Below are positions 9,827 to 18,512 of a stretch of 64,000 nucleotides of DNA, piece after piece. Source of the DNA: CAVXHQ01 sp963789535 (lineage in GTDB: Bacteria; Pseudomonadota; Alphaproteobacteria; Rhodobacterales; Rhodobacteraceae); NCBI GenBank assembly GCA_963789535.1, contig CAWBKU010000005.1, positions 310,001 to 374,000 of the forward strand. The letters are read 5' to 3'. Positions within the stretch are counted from its first letter, which is position 1, and each line of letters starts with the position of its first letter. The position numbers and the translations under genes were made by a program. A model generated the notes under the pieces. The model saw only the letters and a program-made list of their open reading frames with translations. It did not search any database and was not told the origin of the DNA.

Positions 9827-10395
9827 CCCGGGGTGCCGTCGTCAGGCAGGATCGCGCGGCCGGTAAGCATCTCGGTCAGGCGGAGGGCGGCCATCCAGAC
9901 GGCGACGGTGGCGGCGAGGACGGCGCCGGACAGGCTCAGCGCATAGGCCTGCCAGACCGGAAGCTGCATCAGCAGGGTCGTCTGCCCGCTGCGGTATTTG
10001 CTGACCATGCCGGACGCCAGTTGCACGGCGACGAGGACGAGGATGGCGGCAAACAGTGCCTCGGTCAGGCCGCGCAGGATGCGGTTCGCGCGGGGGCCGA
10101 ACCGGTCGGCGAGGATGTCGACGGTCGCATGGCCGCCGGTGATCTGGCAGAGCGGCAGGAAGACGAAGATGGCGAAGGCGACGCCCGCCTCGGTCATCTC
10201 GAAGGCGCCGCGGATCGGGCCGATGCCGGTGGCGACGAGCCAGTCGGCGAGGCCGGGGGGCAGCCGATCGGCGTGGGCGATGTCGGAGATCGCACGGCCG
10301 AGGATCGACAGGCACGTCATCCCGACGAGGAACGTCAGCATCGCGCCGCCCGCCCAGGCCATGCCGCGCGACAGGCGCAGGAGAATGTCGTGCAC
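9823..10395 (-). CDS. dctQ: TRAP transporter small permease (DctQ family)
   Basis: 190 aa from GTG 10395 (MHDILLRLSRGMAW), placed by the purine-rich AGGGGAAGGGG just upstream. A TTG at 10422 is the alternative. Four hydrophobic helices fit DctQ. The conserved-type stretch FVFLPLCQITGGHATVDIL lies between helices 2 and 3. It sits between dctP (31-bp gap) and dctM (4-bp overlap) in one minus-strand operon, and is the membrane partner of DctM. Confidence 0.87.
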   Translation of the reverse strand: MHDILLRLSRGMAWAGGAMLTFLVGMTCLSILGRAISDIAHADRLPPGLADWLVATGIGPIRGAFEMTEAGVAFAIFVFLPLCQITGGHATVDILADRFGPRANRILRGLTEALFAAILVLVAVQLASGMVSKYRSGQTTLLMQLPVWQAYALSLSGAVLAATVAVWMAALRLTEMLTGRAILPDDGTPG

Positions 10396-10426
10396 GAGAC
10401 CCCTTCCCCTGCGGCGCCGCAACGCG

Positions 10427-11461
10427 TCAGTTGGCGGCGGAATACCCGGCCATCAGCGCCCGCGCCTCGTCGATGAGGGCCTGACCGTCGATGCCCTTGT
10501 CGGCCATTTCCGCGACCCATGTGTCGTAGATCGGCGCCGTGAGGGCGACCCACTCCTGCGCGTCCGCCTCGCTTATCGTGGTGATGGTGTTGCCCGCGTC
10601 GACCGCGATCGCGCGCGCGGGGGCGTCGGCGTCCTGTTGCGTGCCGCCGGCAAAGACCGAGAAGTCGAGGCCGGAATTGTCGTCGATGATCCGGCGCAGG
10701 TCATCGGGCAGGCCGTCATAGACGCCCTGGTTCATCGCCAGCACGAAGGTGAGGTTGTAGAGCGCGGGCCCCTCGAATTCGGTGTGATAGCCCACGAGTT
10801 CCGAGATCCGGAGCGAGGGTGTCACCTCCCACGGGAGGGTTGCACCGTCGATCACGCCCCTCGACAGCGCCTCGGGGATGGCCGGGGCGGGCATGCCGAC
10901 CGGCTCGGCGCCGAGAAGCTCGAGAAGCTGGTTCACGAGGCGCGAGCCGCCGCGGATCTTCATGCCCGCGAGGTCGGCGGGCGTCCCGACCGGTTCGGAC
11001 GTGTGCAGCAGGCCCGGGCCGTGGACCCAGGTGCCGAGGACGTGGACGCCGGGGAAGTCGTCCTGCATGTGCTCTTCGTACATCGTCCAGTAGGCGAAGG
11101 ATGCCGCACGGGCATCGGAGACGAAGAACGGCAGCTCGAACACCTCGGTCCGGGGGAACCGCCCGGGGGTGTAGCCGACGACGGTCCAGACGATGTCGGC
11201 GACGCCGTCGACGGCCTGATCCATCAGTTCGGGTGCGGCACCGCCGAGTTGCATCGAGGGATAGCGCTCGATCCGGATGCGACCGTCCGAGGCGGCCTCG
11301 ATGGTATCGGCCCAGACGTCGAGGATCTGCGCGGGCACCGTCGATTGCGCGGGCAGGAACTGGTGCAGGCGGAGCGTCACCTCCTGCGCCGCGGCACCCG
11401 TGGCGGCAAGCGCGAGGGCGGCGGTGCCGAGCAGGGCGAGGGCGGTTCTGCGGGTCGTCAT
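10427..11461 (-). CDS. dctP: TRAP transporter substrate-binding protein (DctP family)
   Basis: 344 aa starting MTTRRTALALLGTAALALAA, a cleaved export signal ending at AAAQ (about residue 26). The mature protein has DctP features: LRLHQFLPAQS, VTPSLRISELVGYHTE and the conserved arginine region MKIRGGSRLVNQLLELLGAEPV. It is the periplasmic receptor for the DctQM permease encoded just downstream. The SBP family takes up organic acids and related anions; the ligand is not evident. It lies 96 bp downstream of xylA on the same strand. Confidence 0.9.
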   Translation of the reverse strand: MTTRRTALALLGTAALALAATGAAAQEVTLRLHQFLPAQSTVPAQILDVWADTIEAASDGRIRIERYPSMQLGGAAPELMDQAVDGVADIVWTVVGYTPGRFPRTEVFELPFFVSDARAASFAYWTMYEEHMQDDFPGVHVLGTWVHGPGLLHTSEPVGTPADLAGMKIRGGSRLVNQLLELLGAEPVGMPAPAIPEALSRGVIDGATLPWEVTPSLRISELVGYHTEFEGPALYNLTFVLAMNQGVYDGLPDDLRRIIDDNSGLDFSVFAGGTQQDADAPARAIAVDAGNTITTISEADAQEWVALTAPIYDTWVAEMADKGIDGQALIDEARALMAGYSAAN

Positions 11462-11527
11462 GGTGATCCTCCCATCGGGGTTGGTGCGGTGGCGCCATCT
11501 TGTGCGGATCGGCGCCGGGCTGGCGTC

Positions 11528-11544
11528 CGAAACCGTCGGTTTCG
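11528..11544 (-). terminator. Short hairpin between xylA and dctP
   Basis: CGAAACC-GTC-GGTTTCG, a perfect 7-bp stem with a 3-base loop, begins 14 bases beyond the xylA stop. No T-tract follows, so it may only pause transcription or stabilise the xylA mRNA before dctP. Confidence 0.35.
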
Positions 11545-11557
11545 CGGGGGTTCGCGG

Positions 11558-12859
11558 CTAGAGGTAGCGGTTCACGAGGTTTTCCAGACGCTCTTGCCGA
11601 CCGGACCGGGGGGCCGGGTTGATCCCCTGTGCCGTCACGCGGTCGGCGATGGCGCCAAGGTCGCTGTCGAGCATCGCCTGCCCGTCCGCGGCGTCCCAAC
11701 CGGCATAGCGGTCGGCCCGCGCCTGTTCCAGCCGGCCGTCCCCGATCATCCGCGCCGCCGCCTTGAGACCCGCGGCGCAGACGTCCATGCCGCCGACGTG
11801 GCCGAGGATCAGGTCGGCGGGATCGAGGGACTGGCGCCGCAGCTTGCTGTCGAAATTCGTGCCGCCGGTGGTGAACCCGCCCGCACGCAGCACCTCGTAG
11901 TAGGCCAGCGCCACTTCGGGCACGTTGTTGGGGAACTGGTCGGTGTCCCAGCCGGACTGGTAATCGTTGCGGTTCATGTCGATGGACCCGAAGAGGCCGA
12001 GCGAGGCGGCCATCGCCAGTTCGTGCTCGAACGAATGGCCCGCGAGGATCGCGTGGCCCTGTTCGAGGTTCACCTGCACCTCCTTTTCGAGGCCGAACTC
12101 CTTGAGGAAGCCGTAGACCGTGGCGGTGTCGTAGTCGTATTGGTGCTTGGACGGCTCCTGCGGTTTCGGCTCGATCAGGATGGCGCCCTTGAACCCGATC
12201 CTGTGCTTGTAGTCGACGACCATCTGCAACATGCGGCCCGCCTGGGCGCGTTCGCGTTTCAGGTCGGTGTTGAGCAGCGTCTCGTAGCCCTCGCGCCCGC
12301 CCCAGAGGACATAGTTCTCGCCGCCAAGCTGATGGGTGGCGTCGATGCAGGTCTTGATCGTGGCGGCGGCGAAGGCGAACACCTCGGGGTCGGGGTTCGT
12401 CGCGGCGCCGGACATGTAGCGGCGGTGGGTGAAGAGGTTGGCGGTGCCCCAGAGGAGCTTGGTGCCGGTCGCCTCCATCTTGCCCTGGAAATAATCGGTG
12501 ATCTCGCGCAGGCGGGAGGTGTTCTCGGCGAAGCTGTCGCCCTCGGGGCGGACATCGGCGTCGTGAAAGCAGAAGTAGGGGGCGCCGAGGATCGCGAACA
12601 TCTCGAAGGCCACGTCGGCCTTGAGTTTGGCGGCCGCCATCGTCTCGTCGAACCACGGACGCTCGAACGTGCGGCCCCCGAACGGATCGCCACCCTGCCA
12701 CGCGAAGGAGTGCCAGTAGGCGACGGAGAACCGCAGATGGTCCTTCAGGGATTTGCCCATGACCATCTCGTCGGGGTCGTAGTGGCGGAACGCGAAATCG
12801 TTGTCGCTGTCCGGTCCCTCGAACCGGATCGCGGGAATGTCTTTGAAGAAGTCGGTCAT
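11558..12859 (-). CDS. xylA: Xylose isomerase XylA (group II)
   Basis: 433 aa, close to the usual length of class II xylose isomerases. It converts D-xylose to D-xylulose in the cytoplasm. The catalytic His and Asp fall in FCFHDADVRPEG (H99, D102). Metal-binding motifs are LIEPKPQEPSKHQYDYD, VNLEQGHAILAGHSFEHE and SIDMNRNDYQSGWDTDQFP, and LLWGTANLFTHRRYM is also conserved. A strong GGGAGG precedes ATG 12859. The xylFHG transporter is about 5 kb away on the other strand. No xylulokinase or XylR is in the window. The gene is divergent from the HAD/SmoC pair. Confidence 0.96.
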   Translation of the reverse strand: MTDFFKDIPAIRFEGPDSDNDFAFRHYDPDEMVMGKSLKDHLRFSVAYWHSFAWQGGDPFGGRTFERPWFDETMAAAKLKADVAFEMFAILGAPYFCFHDADVRPEGDSFAENTSRLREITDYFQGKMEATGTKLLWGTANLFTHRRYMSGAATNPDPEVFAFAAATIKTCIDATHQLGGENYVLWGGREGYETLLNTDLKRERAQAGRMLQMVVDYKHRIGFKGAILIEPKPQEPSKHQYDYDTATVYGFLKEFGLEKEVQVNLEQGHAILAGHSFEHELAMAASLGLFGSIDMNRNDYQSGWDTDQFPNNVPEVALAYYEVLRAGGFTTGGTNFDSKLRRQSLDPADLILGHVGGMDVCAAGLKAAARMIGDGRLEQARADRYAGWDAADGQAMLDSDLGAIADRVTAQGINPAPRSGRQERLENLVNRYL

Positions 12860-12932
12860 GTCGTTCCTCCCTTGCCGCCGGTGGCGGGTCTTTCGTTGCG
12901 GTTCTAGCAGGCGCGAATGGCGCCGTCACTTG

Positions 12933-12950
12933 CCGAACGCGACGGTTCGG
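12933..12950. promoter_or_regulatory. Inverted repeat in the xylA / HAD divergent promoter region
   Basis: CCGAAC-GCGACG-GTTCGG, a perfect 6-bp inverted repeat with a 6-bp spacer, lies about 75 bp upstream of xylA and 55 bp upstream of the HAD gene. It could be a repressor site for xylose control; nothing in the window identifies the protein. Confidence 0.3.
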
Positions 12951-13004
12951 GCGACAGTCGGTCGCGCCCGGTCCCACCGCGGGCAGGCAGGGAGCAGGGA
13001 ACAG

Positions 13005-13721
13005 ATGAACAGGCCATCCCGGATCGCGCGACCGGACGGGCGCGCGCCGATCGACCTCGTGATCTTCGACTGCGACGGCGTGCTCATCGACAGCGAGGGG
13101 CTGTCGGGGACGGTCCTTATCGGGGCGCTGGCGGACCTTGGCGTCAATATCGACTGGGACTATTTCTGCGCCAACTTCGTCGGGCGCAGTTTTCCGACCG
13201 TCGCGCAGGATATCCGGGAGACGTTCGCGCTGGCGCTGCCGCCGACGTTCGAGGCCGATTATCGCGCCGAACTCCTCGATCGGTTCCAGACGGAGCTGCA
13301 TGCGATGGCCGGTGTCGTCGCGATGCTCGACGCCTTGGGCACCGCGCGCTGCGTCGCCACGAGTTCGAGCCCGGCGCGGGTCGCGCGCTCGCTGGCGATC
13401 ACCGGCCTTGCGTCGCGGTTCGAGGGGGTCGTGTTCACCGCGTCCGAGGTCGCGCGGGGCAAGCCGGCGCCGGACCTGTTCCTGCACGCCGCGGCGCGTA
13501 TGGGGGTAGCACCGGACCGCGTGCTGGTGATCGAGGACAGCCTGCCGGGCGTCGAGGCGGCGGAGGCGGCGGGGATGGATGTGCTCCGGTTCATCGGCGG
13601 CAGCCACCTGAAGGGGCGGCGCCTCAAGCATGAGGATCACGTCCAGGTCTTTGACACATGGGGCGATCTGTTCGTATTGAGGCGCGGACTGGCCACGCAG
13701 GGTCGCGCCGGGGGGGCATAG
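13005..13721 (+). CDS. HAD-superfamily sugar-phosphate phosphatase / beta-phosphoglucomutase-like
   Basis: 238 aa from ATG 13005, with GCAGGGA just upstream. HAD motif I is DLVIFDCDGVLIDSEG (nucleophile Asp), motif II ATSSSPARV, motif III lysine in ARGKPAPDLFL, and motif IV VLVIEDSLPGVEAAEAAGM. A helical cap follows motif I, as in subfamily IA phosphatases. It probably acts on a sugar or polyol phosphate. Its stop is 3 bp before the SmoC-like regulator gene, so the two are co-transcribed, which suggests a role in polyol metabolism. Confidence 0.85.
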   Translation: MNRPSRIARPDGRAPIDLVIFDCDGVLIDSEGLSGTVLIGALADLGVNIDWDYFCANFVGRSFPTVAQDIRETFALALPPTFEADYRAELLDRFQTELHAMAGVVAMLDALGTARCVATSSSPARVARSLAITGLASRFEGVVFTASEVARGKPAPDLFLHAAARMGVAPDRVLVIEDSLPGVEAAEAAGMDVLRFIGGSHLKGRRLKHEDHVQVFDTWGDLFVLRRGLATQGRAGGA

Positions 13722-13724
13722 ACG

Positions 13725-14681
13725 ATGGCGGCGAACGGCAGGGGCGAGACGAGCCGTCTCGACGATGCGGCGCGGGCCGGATGGCTCTATTACGTGGCGG
13801 GCAATACGCAGGACGAGATCGCGCGCAAGCTGGGCGTGTCGCGTCAGGCGGCGCAGCGCCTCGTCGCGATGGCCGTCACCGAGCAACTGATCCGTGTCCG
13901 GCTCGACCATCCGATCGCGCGCTGCATGGAACTGGGCGCCGAGATCGTCGCGCGGTTCGGCCTCATCGCCTGCGAGGTGGTGCCGAGCGACCCGGCGGCG
14001 CCACAGCTCATGGCGGGGGTGGCGATGGCGGGTGCCGTCGAGATGGAGAAATACCTCAAGGCGCCGGAGCCGCGCATCCTCGCCCTCGGCACCGGGCGGA
14101 CGCTGCGCGCCTGCGTCGAGCACCTGATGCCGATGGAGGCGCCGCAGCACCGCATCGTAAGTCGCCTCGGCAACATGATGTCGGACGGATCGGCGACACC
14201 CTACAACGTGGTGATCCGCATGGCAGAGCGGGTCGGCGCGCGGCACTATCCGATGCCGTTGCCGGTGTTCGCGCGCGACGAGGCCGAACGCGCGGTGCTG
14301 CACGCGCAGGAACCCGTGGCGAATTCGCTGCGCCTGTGCCGCGAGGCGGACGTGAGTTTCGTGGGGATTGGCCAGATCGACCCGACCGCGCCGATCGTGC
14401 TCGACGGTTTTCTGTCGGCCGACGAGGCCGCGCGGCTGACGGCGGCGGACGTCGTCGGCGAGATCACGAGCTGGATGTATGACAGCGAGGGGCGCCTCGT
14501 CGACAGCGGCGCGCCCCGCCGCGTCCTGTCCGCACCGCTGGAAAAGGCGGGGGACAGCCCGGTCGTGGGGATCGGATCGGGGGCGGCAAAGGTCGCGGCG
14601 ATCAAGGGCGCGCTGCGCGGCGGCCTCATCAACCAGCTTATCACCAACGAGGCGACGGCGGAAAAGGTGCTGGGCGGCTAG
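13725..14681 (+). CDS. smoC: SorC/DeoR-type sugar-binding transcriptional regulator (SmoC-like)
   Basis: 318 aa. An N-terminal helix-turn-helix (about residues 18-50; TQDEIARKLGVSRQAAQRLV) is followed by a SorC sugar-phosphate-binding effector domain with ILALGTGRTLRACVEHL, VSFVGIGQID and the C-terminal GGLINQLITNEATAEKVL. In Rhodobacter, SmoC controls the smoEFGK-smoS-mtlK polyol operon. That operon is 1.4 kb downstream, which makes this the probable regulator. The assignment of symbol rests on family and context. It ends convergently with the APC permease (4-bp overlap). Confidence 0.82.
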   Translation: MAANGRGETSRLDDAARAGWLYYVAGNTQDEIARKLGVSRQAAQRLVAMAVTEQLIRVRLDHPIARCMELGAEIVARFGLIACEVVPSDPAAPQLMAGVAMAGAVEMEKYLKAPEPRILALGTGRTLRACVEHLMPMEAPQHRIVSRLGNMMSDGSATPYNVVIRMAERVGARHYPMPLPVFARDEAERAVLHAQEPVANSLRLCREADVSFVGIGQIDPTAPIVLDGFLSADEAARLTAADVVGEITSWMYDSEGRLVDSGAPRRVLSAPLEKAGDSPVVGIGSGAAKVAAIKGALRGGLINQLITNEATAEKVLGG

Positions 14682-15874
14682 CCCTCGACCGATTGTCCGA
14701 ACGCCACGATGAGAGCGCCGAGGACGGCGAGGATGGCAAAGCCGAGCGCGTGGAACCGTTCGTGGCGGCGCCATGCGGTGACGGCGGCGATGGTCGATTG
14801 CAGGCCGTAATAGAGGGCGAACGCACGGGAGGCGAAGCCGATGATCTGGAACACGTCGAACACCCACGTCAGCGCCAGACCGATGGCGGTCAGCACCGCA
14901 TAAGACAGCTTTGGCGACAGGCGCCCGCCGGTCATCTCGGCGACGAGACCACCCGAGCCGCTGGTGTCGGCGACCGCGGCACTGAACTGCGCCGCCAATG
15001 CGGCGGCGACGAGCATCAGCGGCAGGATCGGGGTGACGACCGCCATCATGTCGACGATGGCCGTCTCGGTCAGTTCTGCATCGGTGACGTCGAACGCATA
15101 GGCGATGAGAACGATGTAGGCGATGTAGATCGCGCTCGACACCCACTGCGCCCATTTCATCGAGCGGATACGGATGTCGCGCGCGTATTCCTCGCCCAGA
15201 TAGCGCGATGTCTCGAACCCCTGAACGGTCACGATGAGGCCGAACCCCAGCGTGATGGCGCCGAGGCCCGAAGCCGTCGGCGGATCGAGCAGCAGCCCGC
15301 CTGCGGAGGCCTGCCTCTGGAAGTAGACGCCCAGACCGACGAGGAGGGCGGCGATGATCGCCAGCTTGATCGAGACCGAGATGTATTCCATCCGCTCGAG
15401 CGAGCGGAAGCCGCGGGTCCAGCCGACGAAGAGGATGAGGGCGAAGACGGCGGTGGTGACGGTGCGGGCGGGAAATTCGGCGTCGAACGGGGTAAGGCTG
15501 ACGGCGAAGGCCCCCAGCAGGTTCAGGTAGTAGGCAACCGATATCACGTAGGCGAAGGCGAGCGCCCAGGACGCCGCCGCCTCGATCCGGACCGAGGCGC
15601 CGGTGCCGTCGGGGTTCCGGTCGCGCTCGGCCATGTTGTAGCGGATCGCGGCGCCGTAGGCATAGGCGCCGAGACAGAGGGCGGCCATCGCCAGCGGCGC
15701 ATATCGTCCATAGGCGTGGTCGAGGACCGGCCCGAGGACGAGGAAGCCGCTGCCGATGATCGACGCGAGCGGCGTGGTCATCGCGCGCCAAGTGGCGGAC
15801 CCGTGAACCTTTGGCGACCAGAGCGCCGCGCCGACGGCGAGGGCCGCCACGATCAGAGCGATGTCGAGCAACAT
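14678..15874 (-). CDS. APC-superfamily permease-like membrane protein
   Basis: 398 aa from ATG 15874 (MLLDIALIVAALAVGAALWS). There are roughly 12 hydrophobic helices. Small-residue-rich early helices (LASIIGSGFLVLGPVL) and a later GFGLIVTVQGFETSRYLGEEY segment resemble amino-acid/polyamine permeases of the APC fold. The substrate is unknown. It sits between the SmoC-like regulator and the smo operon, on the opposite strand and divergent from smoE, so it may share the regulated promoter region 15875-16107. Confidence 0.65.
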   Translation of the reverse strand: MLLDIALIVAALAVGAALWSPKVHGSATWRAMTTPLASIIGSGFLVLGPVLDHAYGRYAPLAMAALCLGAYAYGAAIRYNMAERDRNPDGTGASVRIEAAASWALAFAYVISVAYYLNLLGAFAVSLTPFDAEFPARTVTTAVFALILFVGWTRGFRSLERMEYISVSIKLAIIAALLVGLGVYFQRQASAGGLLLDPPTASGLGAITLGFGLIVTVQGFETSRYLGEEYARDIRIRSMKWAQWVSSAIYIAYIVLIAYAFDVTDAELTETAIVDMMAVVTPILPLMLVAAALAAQFSAAVADTSGSGGLVAEMTGGRLSPKLSYAVLTAIGLALTWVFDVFQIIGFASRAFALYYGLQSTIAAVTAWRRHERFHALGFAILAVLGALIVAFGQSVEG

Positions 15875-16058
15875 GGCGGTGGTGCAGCCTCTTGCCTTGT
15901 CGTCGTCCCCGTCGAGTGACGAGGGCCCCCGGCACGGACCCGGTAGAGGATGGGGCGTCGGCAACGGATTGCCAGCGCCCTCGCCCGACTTCGAAAGATT
16001 TGACCGATCGGGACCAGGGTGACAACCATTGACTCGAAGACCGACTCTGTGCGAGTAA

Positions 16059-16086
16059 TTGCCCACTGACTAAGCAGTTGCCCACT
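16059..16086 (+). promoter_or_regulatory. Direct repeat TTGCCCACT x2 upstream of smoE (candidate SmoC site)
   Basis: TTGCCCACT occurs at 16059-16067 and again at 16078-16086, 19 bp apart, which is close to two helical turns. The second copy ends 10 bp before the smoE ribosome site (GGGAGG, 16097-16102). The spacing and place suit an operator bound by a multimeric regulator such as the SorC-family protein encoded at 13725-14681. This is inference. Confidence 0.4.
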
Positions 16087-16107
16087 CATGGGTATTGGGA
16101 GGACTAT

Positions 16108-17424
16108 ATGACCACGACTATGCGCGCCCTTCTGGGCGCTACGGCGCTGTGTGCCGCTGCCAGCCTCGCACAGGCCGATGCACATACCACCACGCTGACA
16201 ATCGCCACCGTGAACAACGGCGACATGATCCGCATGCAGGGCCTGACCGAAGACTTCACCGCGCAGAATCCCGACATCACCCTCGAGTGGGTGACGCTGG
16301 AAGAGAATATCCTGCGCCAGAACGTGACCACCGACATCGCCACCAATGGCGGCCAGTACGATGTCATCACCATCGGCACCTACGAAGTGCCGATCTGGGG
16401 CAAGAATGGCTGGCTGATGAGCCTGAATGGCCTGCCAGCCGAATGGGACATCGACGACATCCTGCCCGCCATCCGCGGTGGCCTGACCGTCGACGGTGAA
16501 CTGTTTGCCGCGCCGTTCTACGGCGAATCGTCGATGGTCATGTACCGGACCGACCTGATGGAAGCCGCCGGCATGGAAATGCCCGACGCGCCGACGTGGG
16601 AAGAGATCCGCGCAGCAGCCGAGGCGATGAACGACCCCGACAACAACGTCTATGGCATCTGCGTCCGCGGCAAGGCCGGCTGGGGCGAGAACGCGGCGTT
16701 CATCACCGCGATGTCCAACTCGTTCGGCGCGCGCTGGTTCGACATGGACTGGAACCCGCAGTTCGACAGCCCCGAGTGGGCCGCGACACTCGACTTCTAC
16801 CTCGACCTGCTGAACAACTACGGTCCTCCGGGCGCCGAGAACAACGGCTTCAACGAGAACCTGTCGTTGTTCCAGCAAGGTCAGTGCGGCATGTGGATCG
16901 ACGCCACGGTTGCGGCGTCCTTCGTGACCGGGCCGGATTCGACCGTTGCCGACTCGGTAGGCTTTGCTCTGGCACCCGACAATGGCCTCGGCCGTCGCGG
17001 CAACTGGCTCTGGGCATGGTCGCTGGCCATCCCCTCCACCACCGACTCCCCGGAGGCTGCACAGGCATTCGTCGCCTGGGCGACCTCGAAGGAGTACACG
17101 GCGCTGGTCGCCGCGAACGAAGGCTGGGCCAACGTGCCCCCGGGCACCCGGACCTCGCTCTACGAGAACCCCGAGTACCAGGACGTGCCGTTTGCCGCGA
17201 TGACGCTGGAAAGCATCAACTCGGCCGATCCGACCAGCCCGTCGATCCAGGAAGTGCCGTATACCGGCGTCCAGTTCGTTGCGATCCCCGAGTTCGCCGG
17301 TATCGCCACGAGTGTCGGCCAACTTTTCTCGGCCGCCGTGGCCGGTCAGATCTCGGCCGAAGACGCGCTCGCCCAGGCGCAGGCGCTGACCGCCGACGAG
17401 ATGTCGGCGGCCGGCTACAACTAA
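16108..17424 (+). CDS. smoE: SmoE-like polyol (sorbitol/mannitol) ABC transporter substrate-binding protein
   Basis: 438 aa starting at ATG 16108 behind GGGAGG; an upstream in-frame ATG at 16078 lacks a site. The signal peptide MTTTMRALLGATALCAAASLAQA is followed by a family 1 extracellular solute-binding fold: DVITIGTYEVPIWGKNGWL, LFAAPFYGESSMVMYRTDL and FQQGQCGMWIDATVAAS. The immediate neighbours (two permeases, an ATPase, a sorbitol dehydrogenase and a mannitol dehydrogenase) set the substrate as hexitols. Two GC hairpins follow before smoF. Confidence 0.9.
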   Translation: MTTTMRALLGATALCAAASLAQADAHTTTLTIATVNNGDMIRMQGLTEDFTAQNPDITLEWVTLEENILRQNVTTDIATNGGQYDVITIGTYEVPIWGKNGWLMSLNGLPAEWDIDDILPAIRGGLTVDGELFAAPFYGESSMVMYRTDLMEAAGMEMPDAPTWEEIRAAAEAMNDPDNNVYGICVRGKAGWGENAAFITAMSNSFGARWFDMDWNPQFDSPEWAATLDFYLDLLNNYGPPGAENNGFNENLSLFQQGQCGMWIDATVAASFVTGPDSTVADSVGFALAPDNGLGRRGNWLWAWSLAIPSTTDSPEAAQAFVAWATSKEYTALVAANEGWANVPPGTRTSLYENPEYQDVPFAAMTLESINSADPTSPSIQEVPYTGVQFVAIPEFAGIATSVGQLFSAAVAGQISAEDALAQAQALTADEMSAAGYN

Positions 17425-17441
17425 CTCCTCCCGGAGACGCC

Positions 17442-17463
17442 GGGGCCGGTTCCGGCCGGCCCC
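17442..17463 (+). terminator. GC hairpin 1 in the smoE-smoF gap
   Basis: GGGGCCGG, loop TTCCGG, CCGGCCCC: a perfect 8-bp stem starting 18 bases after the smoE stop. It probably limits read-through or protects the smoE message 3' end. There is no T-run. Confidence 0.5.
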
Positions 17464-17479
17464 AGCACACGATCGTCGA

Positions 17480-17499
17480 GGGCGGCCGAGCGGCCGCCC
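17480..17499 (+). terminator. GC hairpin 2 in the smoE-smoF gap
   Basis: GGGCGGCC, loop GAGC, GGCCGCCC: a second perfect 8-bp stem only 16 bases after the first. Together they make a double hairpin inside a 208-bp gap in an otherwise tightly packed operon. Confidence 0.5.
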
Positions 17500-17632
17500 C
17501 CGGCACTCCACCGCGGCGGGAGGCTGCGGTGTCTTGGTATTCCACGTCCACCCGCGCCTCGAGCAGAGCCCGACAAAGGGTTTGACGCTCGGCCCCCGGA
17601 CGTCCGATCATCGCGCCAGGGAGGTGCCCGAC

Positions 17633-18502
17633 ATGGCAACACAACAATCCAGGGGGATCGCGCGGCTGATGCTGCTGCCGTCCGTCGCCGTGCTGCTGGT
17701 GTGGATGATCGTCCCGCTGGTCTATACGCTCTACCTCTCGTTCCGCATCTACGTGCCGACCAATCCGCTGCGCGACGGCTGGGCAGGGTTCAGCAACTAC
17801 ACCCGGTTCGTCGGCTATTTCGAGTTCTGGTCGGCGTTCTCGGTCACGCTCATCATGGTGCTGGCGGTCCTTGCGATCACGATCATCGTGGGCGTCCTGC
17901 TCGCCGTACTCCTCAGTCAGCCGATGTGGGGCGAGGGGATCATCCGGCTCCTCGTGATCTCGCCGTTCTTCATCATGCCCGCCGTCGCCGCCAAGATCTG
18001 GGCCGACCTGCTGATGCAGGTGCCCAACGGGTTGTTCGCCAATCTGTCCGAGATGATGGGCATGGCGCCGATCATGTTCCGGTCGGGCGACAACACGCTG
18101 TGGTCGATCATCGGCGTCATTTCGTGGCAATGGCTGCCGTTCGCGACGCTGATCCTGCTCACCGCGATGCAGTCGCTGGACTCCGAGCAGATCGAGGCCG
18201 CCGAGATGGACGGTGCGCCGCCCCTGTCGCGGTTCATCTACATCACCCTGCCGCACCTCGGGCGCGCGATTACCATCGTGATCCTGATCGAGACGATCTT
18301 CCTGCTCGCGATCTTCGCCGAGATCCAGATCATGGGCGAGGGCCAGCTCGGGACCAAGAACCTGACCTATCTGATCTATGACCGGGTGATGAACGCGAGC
18401 GACATCGGGCGCGGTTCGGCAGGCGGCATCATCGCCGTCATCGTCGCCAACATGGTCGCCTTCGTGCTGATGCGTGTCGTCGGCAAGAACCTGGACAACT
18501 GA
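17633..18502 (+). CDS. smoF: SmoF-like polyol ABC transporter permease
   Basis: 289 aa, six predicted helices, binding-protein-dependent permease of the MalF/UgpA class. ATG 17633 follows GGGAGG at 17619-17624. The EAA-type loop EQIEAAEMDGAPPLSRFIYI, which contacts the ATPase, is near residue 190. Hydrophobic segments begin at IARLMLLPSVAVLLVWMIVP. It forms the membrane channel with SmoG; the smoG ribosome site starts right after its stop. Confidence 0.92.
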   Translation: MATQQSRGIARLMLLPSVAVLLVWMIVPLVYTLYLSFRIYVPTNPLRDGWAGFSNYTRFVGYFEFWSAFSVTLIMVLAVLAITIIVGVLLAVLLSQPMWGEGIIRLLVISPFFIMPAVAAKIWADLLMQVPNGLFANLSEMMGMAPIMFRSGDNTLWSIIGVISWQWLPFATLILLTAMQSLDSEQIEAAEMDGAPPLSRFIYITLPHLGRAITIVILIETIFLLAIFAEIQIMGEGQLGTKNLTYLIYDRVMNASDIGRGSAGGIIAVIVANMVAFVLMRVVGKNLDN

Positions 18503-18512
18503 GGAGGGCATC

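Noticed and set aside
10410..10421. TGCGGCGCCGCA palindrome between dctP and dctQ
   Set aside because: Usable stem is only 4-5 bp and such palindromes are common at this GC content; unlike the other SBP-permease gaps it is not a convincing hairpin.
10716..16085. A 1789-codon uninterrupted frame on the minus strand
   Set aside because: It is antisense or out of frame to dctP, xylA, smoC and the permease, and its translation is Arg/Pro-rich without any family pattern.
15875..16107. Small RNA or leader peptide upstream of smoE
   Set aside because: No strong stem with a T-run and no short frame with a good ribosome site; only the direct repeat is reported.
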